DNA of 64,000 nt, from the NCBI GenBank assembly GCA_964030475.1, contig CAXIPT010000002.1:14273808-14337807 (forward strand), read 5' to 3'. The DNA comes from Tethya wilhelma (Eukaryota > Porifera > Demospongiae > Tethyida > Tethyidae). Shown here one piece after another: positions 55,540 to 64,000 of the stretch (its first letter is position 1; every line of letters starts with the position of its first letter). A program made the position numbers and the translations under genes. The notes beneath the pieces were generated by a model. It had not been told where the DNA came from. It saw only the letters and a list, made by a program, of their open reading frames with translations, and searched no databases.

Positions 55540-56141
55540 CTTTTCTCATTAAAACTACTAGAGAACCTAAGAACCTTTCCCACTAGAACTAGTCGGGAGA
55601 ACCCAAAAACCTTTTCCACTAAAACTAGTGGAGAACCCAAGAACCTTTCCCACTAAAACTAGTGGAGAACCCAAGAACCTTTCCCCATTAAAACTACTGG
55701 AGAACCTAAGAACCTTTCCCATTATAACTATACTGGAGAACCCAAGAACCTTTCCCACTAAAACTAGTGGAGAACCTAAGAACCTTTCCCACTAAAACTA
55801 GTGGAGAACCCAAGAACCTTTCCCACTAAAACTAGTGGAGAACCCAAGAACCTTTTCTCATTAAAACTACTGGAGAACCCAAGAACCTTTTCTCATTAAA
55901 ACTACTAGAGAACCCAAGAACCTTTTCTCATTAAAACTACTAGAGAACCTAAGAACCTTTCCCACTAAAACTAGTGGAGAACCCAAGAACCTTTTCCCAT
56001 TAAAACTAGTGGAGAACCCAAGAACCTTTTTCCACTAAAACTACTGGAGAACCCAAGAACCTTTCCCATTATAACTACTGGAGAACCCAAGAACCTTTCC
56101 CACTAAAACTAGTGGAGAATCCAAGAACCTTTCCCACTAAA
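55540..56141. repeat. Minisatellite, about 17 units of 35-37 bp
   Basis: The unit reads roughly CCCACTAAAACTAGTGGAGA then ACCCAAGAACCTTT, with variants CTCATTAAAACTACTAGAG. Many units contain ACTAGT, so single strands could form small hairpins. The array is cut at its right end by the TIR element at 56142. Not a CRISPR: units are contiguous without unique spacers. Confidence 0.92.
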
Positions 56142-56778
56142 ATGAAAGCACCACTGGTGCACAAGCCTTGGCACACTCAACTAACTTACTCTTAGTCCAC
56201 AAGCTAGGCCCACAGATTAGCTGCATACTTGAACTCTGTGATAAAGCAGCACAAGACACTATATGAGGCAGCGCACCGTAGCTACTGAGCTATGCACTGG
56301 CCATGGAATGCTCAACTATTGTCAGATAGCTATTGAGAATGCAAAGTCTAGCTGGGCTACCTCAACCATATACTCTATGCCTAAACTACATTCAGCAACT
56401 CAGCTTGATCAGTTGCATCATAGCTCAGTAGCAGTGCATGCTTGCTAACCACACTAAAGAATTTATACATGCAAAATTATACATCTATATGCTTACATAC
56501 TTGTTAAGCCGACTCTTGTCTGTCTTACCAAGCACCATTGACCAACAGCAACAGCAGCCTTGTGCTTCTAAAGCTTCTTCCATTCAACACGAATTCTAGA
56601 TAACGCACACCAGATCAATGGGCGTGGTCTCGAAGCTAAGCGCTCAAAGAAGCACAAAAGCCGCAACCACTGTGTTTTGGATAGCAAAAAATATATTTCT
56701 ACAAGATCATTCAGATTTATGAACGTAAGTACCATCAGTTTTTTCGCTAGAGCTGTCTTTCTTGAGATTTCGATGGAA

Positions 56779-57695
56779 CTGTCACGGGGAATATTGTCCG
56801 CCAGGGAATTTGGTCCGGGGGACAAAATTCCCCGGGGAATTAAGTCCCCCGGACCATATTCCCCGTGGAAGTAGTTGCGGAATTTGGTCCGTGTCTGGGG
56901 AATTCGGTCCGGTTTAGTTTGCTTCGTGTTTAGCTTATGATATGGATACAGCAGGAGTATTTTCAAGCGCAGGACTAGCTGAGCTAACCTTAGCTTGCAT
57001 CCAGATTTGTGACTAGTCTTTATGATGATCAGATCAGTTGAAGTTTGTTCCCCGTCTCAGTGACAGTGGCCGCGAATTTGGTGTGACCAAACCGGCAACT
57101 CAAAGATTATGAACCATATGAACCAACCATAAGAGCAAGAGTTAATCTAAAACTAGCTAGCATCCTTGAGATGTTAAACTCCAGTCTTTGTCACGTACTA
57201 ATTTAGACATCTACTTGTTCAAGATAAAAATCATTTGTTTCCTTGTATTATAATTATAATACACGCTGCATCGCATGCACATGCAATTGTATTATTGTAA
57301 GTCTATCATAAATTGTAAGTCTCGGCCTTGTAAGCTATATCCACGGTCTAGGTGAGCATTAGTCTCGCAGGCCAGCCACTCCCTCACCAGGAAGAGATTG
57401 AGAGGGAGTGGCTGGCCCGTGAGTCTAAGCGATGAACATAAGATCACAATCTCTGGATCACAATCTTATTCTGCATGCATGTGATATCAGTGCTGCTTGA
57501 ATCATAGAATAAAAATATAGCTCTATGGTACTTAAAAAATGAGCAAAGTTTAAATAATACCACCGGACCAAATTCTCCACGACAGGACAACTTTCCCCAG
57601 GAAATTTGGTCCCCCGGACCTTTTTCCCCAGAAGATTTATTGGGGAATTTTGTCCCCCCGGACCAAATTCACCCGGACCGAATTTCCAGTGACAG
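56779..57695. mobile_element. CTGTCAC foldback with GGGGAATTTGGTCC repeats
   Basis: Starts CTGTCACGGGGAATATTGTC and ends AATTTCCAGTGACAG. Both sides carry clustered inverse copies of GGGAATTTGGTCCGGGGG. Non-coding. It contains the hairpin at 57360-57427. Confidence 0.78.
57360..57427. mobile_element. 68-bp TAGTCTCG hairpin
   Basis: TAGTCTCGCAGGCCAGCCAC and the near-inverse GTGGCTGGCCCGTGAGTCTA, with a short loop. No exact target duplication is visible. Confidence 0.7.
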
Positions 57696-57983
57696 AACAA
57701 ACAGACAGACACACAAAACGACTACCGTAATCCTCTGCACGTGCTACGCACGTGCCGAGGCTTAATAATAGAATAGAATATCATCATTTTCATATCACAC
57801 AAACAGCACAAAAAGTACAAGATAAGCTATAATAGCTAGTCCTGTCAGAATAGAAGCTTAGCTATATGTAAGAACCATTATTAGCTCTCCAAATATTTCA
57901 ACATCAATGGGAGGATCTAAGTATGTAACTATGTCTACTCTTCCTAATCTGACACAAGCTCTTTACCGAAACCATGCAGTCAG

Positions 57984-58030
57984 CAGTCTTGCGGGCCAGC
58001 CCCTTGGGAAGAGTCTGGCCTGCGAGACTA
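57984..58030. mobile_element. 47-bp hairpin with perfect 9-bp target duplication
   Basis: CAGTCTTGCGGGCCAGCC and the near-inverse GGCCTGCGAGACTA enclose a few bases. TGCAGTCAG is repeated exactly at 57975-57983 and 58031-58039. The smallest member of the TAGTCTCG group in the window. Confidence 0.82.
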
Positions 58031-58190
58031 TGCAGTCAGTACCTGCTGACATTTATTGAACTTTGAACTCTCTGAAAACTCGTACTTCTTCAAGTGTTCT
58101 TCTCGGCTTTTAGAGTCAATGCATATGGCTGCACATAAACATACATTTGCTGAGTCAGCAATGACCACCACTTGCTGACTCAGCACTTAC

Positions 58191-60343
58191 CACATGACCT
58201 TCAGGGTGCAGGTTCATCTCTATGGCAACGATATCAGTGGATGAGAGACAACCATTGAGCAGCTCCGTCGTCACTATCAGTACGTTGCTGTGCTCGGCTT
58301 CAAAGCGGAGTCTTAGGACCAGCTCTCCTGGTTCAACCCCAGCCTGAGCATTCAGTGCCCAGTGAAAACACCACTGTTGTATTTTATTTAAATAAAATTA
58401 ATTATATGAAAATTAAAACTGCAAAATTTAACCTCAACATTTATGCGCAATATGAGCATGTGCCACTTAATGAAATTACACTTGAAGAAAATTTTCTGGT
58501 GCGTTTTTAACGATATAATATTATATGAAATTTTGCACCATGAAAATTTCTTGCTTTAGGGTACTATCATCCAGTGCTAGTGTGCTACTCTTACAGTGAG
58601 CTTCCTGCCAAATTTTAGCCCTCTTCTGTCGATCCAAATCAACCTCTCTGACATTTTTGATTGGGTCCATTAGTGATAGTCTCTCTCCAAGATTGTGACA
58701 GATCTCTGGCTTCATCCAGTTCCCAAGAGATGCTCCGATGTACCGTCCTCTCTTACGAACTCCTGAAGGAAGAATTTTAGCACTGCAATTAGCAACAGAG
58801 TGAGTGGCAGTATGAGCTGAGATATATGCTCCTACCTGCTGCAACATCTGTGAGTAGAATGTCAACCCTCTCACTAAGAGAGCCATAATGCACACAGTAA
58901 AAACAAGCGTGTCAAAATGACACGCGCGTTCGCATGTCAATTATTTGTCCATTTTTTGACACACCTACATACATGTCAACTTTGAACTGTGTTGAAACAG
59001 CATGCAGGTCATCAAGCAAGTGTGTCATATTATTGCTTGCTTTTTCTGCGCTAAAATTTTACTTTTCTTGATAAAAACAATTTTGAATCACAAAGAAAAT
59101 ACTCCAGAACTGAAACAACATCACCAAATATGAATACAGTGGTATGTATGGAATATTTAGACAAATAAGAAACCATAGAGTCAGCACACTTGACTTGATC
59201 ATCTTGCCAGGCTTGAACAAACTTCACGAAGTAGGTCTGGTGAAAGCCTAATAAATAGATAAAAATCAAGGCTTATAACAAACAAGAGGACTCAGCATAA
59301 AACCGAATTTTGACTGACCTTCAGATTCTGAGGTGGTTCCAACTGAGATTACTGCAGGACCGTGAAAACACCATGATTTCAAGCTTCTTGTTGTTAGATT
59401 CACAGGCGCTGTAACTGTACTTCGCCTTTGGCACGTCTACAATCTTTTATCTGGCAAAACAAATCATAGTTTTATTTACAAACTTTCATCACACCACAAA
59501 AAAGTTGATATCTTACTTCTTACCGTAAATTCCATCTTCAATCAACTTTAGCGTTTCTCTTTTTGTAGAAATAACTCCTCACAACTCATTTCACAGTCTT
59601 TTTTCTTGTCTTCAAAAAAAAACAAAGTTCTCTTTGTGGCAGCTGTCTCTAAGATTGAAAAATGACTACTGAGCATGCGCAAAACAGAATGATGTCATAG
59701 TATTTACGTTGGGCTTTAATTGGAATAAATCTTGAGTTTTGTGTTGTTTTGGGCTGTGGGAGCTGAAAATCTCTTGAAAGGAGTTTGTCTTTCGGTCCTG
59801 GTTGGAAAAGAATGATGTAGAAGCTTCTTAGGATCTTGCTAGGTATTCATTGTATTGCCTTTTTACCAGAAGTCATCTTGTTTGGCCAATGAGTCATAAA
59901 AATGAATACACAATTGAATGCTTTGGTTACTGAACAGTTATTATAGCCTAAAGTGTGTCCTAACAGAGAAGATAATGCCTAAATTGCTTGTATGAATTTA
60001 GCACAGTTGTTGAGCTAAAGTAACACTGCAGTGTGTGTGATTAGCATAGATCTCTGAGTTAAAATTACACACTAGACGTTCACTCGTGTGTCAAATTTGT
60101 CAAATGTGTTATTTTGACATACCTTTAGGCATTTGACACACTAATTATAGCTAAGTGTGCTATTTTAACTCACTTTTTTACATTTGACACATGAGTAAGA
60201 AATGAACACATGTCATTTTGACACATCCGTTTTTACTGTGCAAGTGTTCCTTTAGAGCAGATACAAATACACTATGCTCTCTGTCTTCTTTAATGAAGGC
60301 CTCATCAGTTCCAACTTGTTCATATGCTCTCTCAGATGGTGAG
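58191..60343 (-). CDS. Unrecognised conserved gene, exon split by a transposon
   Basis: Minus-strand exons: 60243-60343 continued by 58836-58892 (one exon, interrupted by 58893-60240), 58595-58762 and 58191-58343. Without the insertion the first exon reads through the junction: AYEQVGTDEAFIKEDREH, then SALKEHL joined to HYGSLSERVDILLTD. The second has GVRKRGRYIGASLGNWMKPE and MDPIKNVREVDLDRQKRAKI. The third has GELVLRLRFEAEHSNVLIV and STDIVAIEMNLHPEG. Splice sites are good (AG before CTCACC, GTAGGA, TTCAG, GTAAGA, GTAAGT), although exons two and three do not join in phase, so an exon between them may be missed. Residue composition is that of a folded intracellular protein. I do not recognise the family. 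The insertion would disrupt the protein unless spliced out. Confidence 0.6.
58893..60240. mobile_element. CACAGTAAAAAC element, copy 2, inserted in an exon
   Basis: About 1.35 kb, nearly identical to 51350-52707; ends CACAGTAAAAACAAGCGTGT and CATCCGTTTTTACTGTG. CA flanks both sides (58891-58892, 60241-60242). High similarity between copies suggests recent activity. Non-coding. Confidence 0.9.
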
Positions 60344-60349
60344 CTATAC

Positions 60350-61900
60350 ACACACATGTACACACAAAATAATACTGTATATTGTGGTCTAACTTTCGCA
60401 GATTCCATGGTTCACAATCAATCCGACAAAAGTTATTATCCAAAAAAAATCCTCCAAGCTGTAACACATACACAGCTCATCTACAAAGTTAAAATTCAAA
60501 TGAGAAAAATCTGCAGTATAAGTAAAACCTTCCTACTATTAAGACCCAGTATAAAATCTCTACAATTACAGAGTATATACCAGTATAAAATCTCTACAAT
60601 TACAGTCATATCCTATCCGTGACAAAGTATCCACGAGTGCCTTGAGTTGGATATACCGTATAGCCGGAAAATCTGGCAGGGAATTAAATTTGGTGGATTT
60701 GCAGATGAGACTTAGTACCGGCAAATTAAAATCCGCCAATATTTAGTACACGCGCATGTACGTATATACGTAGGTATGCAGATCGTGCACATGATTGGCT
60801 CACTCTGCCAAATTAAAATCCACCAAATTCAATCCACCAAATTTAATTCTTGCCAAATTACGGTACACGGAAAATACTTCTTTCGTTTTCAACATTACAT
60901 CATTCCTTTAAATTCATATTACACCATGATGACATCATTGGTAATTTAACTTACAAAGATGTAGGAATGCTGACTTAATTGGCATATTTTCAATAGATAA
61001 CTTAGCTCCACATGCACAGTTGCATGGCTTGCAGTATATTCTGAGCACAGACACGCTGCTCAGGTTTTATCTCAACATCTGCATCGACTGGTATTATATA
61101 GTTCGTACCATTCACCTCAAAACCATGCAAGCATATACTGTTACATCACCAGATAACACACAGAGCTGTAAGTATAAAATTAAATGAGCTCAATCTACAA
61201 ACTGAGAAGTTAATATGTACAACAAAATTGATTCTCTATTAATTATAATACTCTTGGTGGCACCCAGAAAGCAAATTAACCGTTGACCATGCATCTAGCA
61301 TATATTGAACCCATGCATGCATGGCCACGCATAGACATAGAAGATAGTCAGATGTGTGATGGAATAATATGGGAGCATCATAAATCACAAATCGTTGATT
61401 ATAAAAGTTTTTGCTACTGCAGGTTCAAGACATAACATCACCATGCAGAGGTCACCGCACCAGAGGTGTCTATAATTGCAATCCCACACAGAGACTCTGA
61501 ATTATAATCTATCAGAGGTGCCAGTGTGTCTGCATGCAAGCCGGTGATAGCTAGTCTATAATAGATCTGCTGGTGCTCAGATCCTTTAATTCCTGTTGAG
61601 TATTATAGGACTATAGGATACATAAGGCGCCAGACTGTAAATTGTGTTCTAATACACCCTGTTATCCATCACCAGTGATCGGCTCGTGAATAACCAATTA
61701 GGGTAAGTCCCTGTGGTGCCAAATATGGAAATCCACTGTGACACACAAACAGACCAGTCTGAGGCTGATAAAAAAGACAAGAGACATAAATTATTAAGGT
61801 ATTAAGTTAGGATTATTATAAGGTTATAAGTGTATGTTGCCATCAGTAGTATTATAATAGCAATTGTGATTCATATTATATGGTTGCCCACTGCACTGTG
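60350..61900. other. Intergenic; one TIR element, otherwise nothing recognised
   Basis: A short direct repeat CCAGTATAAAATCTCTACAATTACAG-like occurs at 60547 and 60580. The TIR element at 60653-60867 is listed separately. The remainder is AT-rich with no gene support. Confidence 0.4.
60653..60867. mobile_element. TACCGTA TIR element, about 215 bp
   Basis: TACCGTATAGCC at the left and CCAAATTACGGTA at the right are inverse; the arms share GGAATTAAATTTGGTGGATT in inverse orientation. Internal copies of AAATTAAAATCC(A/G)CCAA add further symmetry. Non-coding. Confidence 0.75.
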
Positions 61901-61906
61901 TAGAGA

Positions 61907-62184
61907 ATGGCCCACTCTCATCAGTCTAGCTGCAGCCACCATGAATCTACTAGTGTTGATCCCTCATCCAATGATGAGACTAGACTCCCTACTAGCCAGT
62001 CTAGCTCACCTCATAGCCACTCCAATCAACAACCAGTTACAACATACCCTCATGGACCACAATATGGAGCTACATCCCCTCCTCCTACACATCCATCAGT
62101 GAGCCCTATTTTTCCCTCCCAGTCTAATCATGATCCTAATGGTGAGATGGGTCAACAAACTACACCCAATGATCATGAAACTAA
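61907..62184 (+). CDS. First coding exon, Ser/His/Pro-rich protein, partial
   Basis: ATG at 61907 opens a 93-codon frame (MAHSHQSSCSHHESTSVDPS at the start, later PPPTHPSVSPIFPSQ) and stops shortly after a donor at GTGAGT (62185). The composition is that of a disordered N-terminus, as in many transcription factors and signalling proteins. No later exon was found before the window ends. Identity unknown. Confidence 0.5.
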
Positions 62185-62189
62185 GTGAG

Positions 62190-63480
62190 TAGACAATATT
62201 AATCATTGTGCACATGCATTCATGCATAATCCTACAAAAAGAAAAAAAATAGTCCAAAGAATGTAAAAATGCTTAAGTTCTGAAAAGAGGCATAGCATTG
62301 CATCTAGCTGGACTTGAACTCTGTATTTACATGTAGTTTGAAAATGAAAAAATTCGTGTATCACAATTTTGCCAAATGCAATTGACAATATCATGGTAAA
62401 AGTGATTGTTTGATTAATTGCAAAAAATTTTGAAGCTCTATGGGATGAACCAGAGCCCATAGGATCAAGAGTACAGTATAGATTTGGGATTAAGTATTAT
62501 AGCAGGCATGCAGGTAAAACCTATAACTATATAATACTAGGGTAATGCAAAGCATCATGGGGGCGAGCCTGCATGAGTAGATCTGCGGTTTCAAGGGTAG
62601 AGGTAGGCATGCGTATGCACTTAGGCCATATCTCATGATTTATGACTGCTGGAGCCTTAATTGAGGTGTTTGAAGGCATAGATTCGGGAGAGCAGAGTTG
62701 AAGAACTTGTGACAAGCAAGAGCAGTCACTCCAATCATGGTAATGAGACGACTGAGCCAGTACTGCTTGGTACCTGGTATATTTGCTGCATATAGGGGAG
62801 TTTAGCCTCGTTCCCAGGCTCCCTCCCACTGGAAATTATTAAGCGCGAGAGAAAAGGAGAGAGGGAGCCTGGTATCTAAAATCACGTGGGGTATATATAG
62901 AAGGGTGATTAGTGCGCGTGGGCACGGCGGTTGATATCTTAGCCTGTCCGCGCTTTAAATTGGAGTTCAACTGAGTTTAACAGTGGAAAATAAATGGTAG
63001 ATTGTGTATTTGTAACAGAAACAGCAAGCGGATGGCAGAAAGAAGCTTTGTAGGCTGTCTATAGCTTGAAGTCTGCATCAAACTGTACAAAATTAGCATT
63101 GACAACCTGGCAACTGAATGCTCGTGTGAGCCTGATTTTCTACCAAGTATTGGTATAGTGTAGAGTATCAGTAAGTTATAGTCTGTAACTATAGTGGCTG
63201 TATTATGTGAGCACTTTTACTGTTCATTACACAGTATAGTTATATGTCCCTTTCAATATACAGTTAAACTATATATGCAATCTAATTCCATGGCGTTTAA
63301 TTTAGCATTTGGGGTGTAGGACCCTACGTAATGAGCTCATGGATCATGCAGCGGATGATTAGTGACCTAACGTGCAGTCAGTACTAGATGGCCTTGTGCC
63401 CAGGCTCTCAGAGCCTGTACACAAGGGCAAGTCTTAGTCAGATTTGAGGTAGTCTTCCTTTGTAGCTAGCAGTTTATATA
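62190..63480. other. No gene; half of a TAGCCTCG element at 62806-62890
   Basis: TAGCCTCGTTCCCAGGCTCC at 62811, then an internal hairpin ending GGGAGCCTGGTATCTAAAATC, matches the left arm of 50378-51198. No right arm follows. Elsewhere nothing recognised. Confidence 0.5.
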
Positions 63481-63489
63481 TATTATGAA

Positions 63490-63605
63490 CAAACAAGTAT
63501 AGTAAAAATTTCATAAAAATTAGTAGTGTAGGAATGGGCAGTGCTGCAAAAAGAAAGGAAACAAGGCTAGGACTTTAAATTTCGGCACATGACTACTTCA
63601 TTTTC
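63490..63605. repeat. Single arm of the 40979-41292 foldback family
   Basis: TAGTAAAAATTTCATAAAAA, TGTAGGAATGGGCAGTGCTG and CGGCACATGACTACTTCATT in the same order as the left arm of 40979-41292. No opposing arm follows. Confidence 0.8.
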
Positions 63606-63730
63606 ATTCAGTTCGATTCCTCATGTATCCAGTCATATAAAATAAATATTGATATGGTTCAAACAATGCTACATGTACATATGCCCATTGATATTATTAT
63701 AATAACAAGAATAAATAAACATTGACTCTT

Positions 63731-63975
63731 TGAATGTAATGAGACACAGGAATGAAAAAGAAAGCAAACAAGTGGAATGGCTGTTAGAGTGTGTGCAGAA
63801 TCCTTCTATGGGCTGCATGTAATAGTCTTTTTACTGTGTCAAGTCCTTCATTTCGCCCACAGGAAGAATTCTTTACACACTCTAACAGCCATTCCACTCG
63901 TTGTTTACTTTCTTTTTTAGATTTGGCCATTCCTGTGTCTCATTACATTTCAGTGTTTTTTATTCTTGTTTGCTC
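63731..63975. mobile_element. CAAGTG-type MITE, partly degraded copy
   Basis: Inverted arms with AATGTAATGAGACACAGGAA and its inverse near 63940; the centre matches 8528-8786 (GAATTCTTTACACACTC). The outermost CAAGTG is degraded on the left, and the right end reads TTCTTG instead of CACTTG. Confidence 0.78.
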
Positions 63976-64000
63976 TAATTTTTTCACAATTCTATTTTTT

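Larger units (their letters stand above)
56142..57768. mobile_element. TAAGCCTCGGC element, copy 2, with nested foldback
   Basis: Begins TGAAAGCACCACTGGTGCAC and ends ACGCACGTGCCGAGGCTTA, matching 18503-19256. The CAGACAGACACACAAAACGAC block precedes the end in both. It is longer than copy 1 because of the insertion at 56779-57695. It sits at the right edge of the minisatellite. Confidence 0.75.

Noticed and set aside
55540..56141. CRISPR-like array
   Set aside because: Units are contiguous with no unique spacers and the DNA is from an animal.
61830..62102. Overlapping hydrophobic frame at 61830
   Set aside because: The alternative frame at 61907 ends at a consensus donor and has biased, protein-like composition; this one does not.

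Overview
The window is animal nuclear DNA with short spliced introns, AT-rich intergenic sequence and a very dense load of mobile elements. The best guess for the organism is a marine demosponge such as Amphimedon queenslandica. That is an inference from compact introns, a sponge-like Notch-ligand fragment, an ankyrin/ROC/COR/Death gene and the transposon mix; no marker proves it. One 81-base gap and ten single N positions suggest a draft assembly, so frameshifts may be errors.

Host genes that can be supported: a glycine/RGG-rich protein (784-1556, minus); two coiled-coil exons (15266-15595, plus); the 5' end of a Delta/Jagged-like Notch ligand (19833-20892, minus); the 5' half of NOL6, a ribosomal RNA processing factor (35777-39262, plus); an ankyrin-ROC-COR-Death signalling gene with all 3' exons visible (42886-47086, minus); an unrecognised conserved gene whose exon is split by a transposon (58191-60343, minus); and a first exon rich in Ser, His and Pro (61907-62184, plus).

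Layout: 1-9 kb holds the RGG gene, a PIF1/Helitron-type helicase remnant, a P-element remnant and terminal-inverted-repeat (TIR) elements. 9-16 kb holds Ulp1/PHD and tyrosine-recombinase remnants. 17-22.5 kb holds a Tc1/mariner remnant with an insertion, the Notch-ligand exons, and a Ty3/gypsy integrase with its 3' LTR. 22.9-25 kb is a truncated LINE with tandem repeats downstream. 25.7-31.1 kb is a nearly complete DIRS-like tyrosine-recombinase retroelement with both terminal repeats and an internal complementary region, carrying a 0.7 kb foldback element. 31.2-35.7 kb is a nearly complete Mutator-like (MULE) transposon lying just upstream of NOL6. 40-42 kb is repeats. 47.7-53.4 kb is a Ty3/gypsy integrase split by a 5.2 kb nest of at least five elements. 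53.8-58 kb holds LINE remnants, a 36-bp minisatellite and more TIR elements. 58-64 kb holds the transposon-split gene, one exon and repeat fragments.

The most interesting pattern is a family of hairpin elements ending in TAGTCTCG, TAGTCTGG or TAGCCTCG, 47 bp to several kb long, flanked by 8-10 bp target duplications. The autonomous-looking MULE has the same ends, so its transposase is a candidate mobiliser of the whole family.
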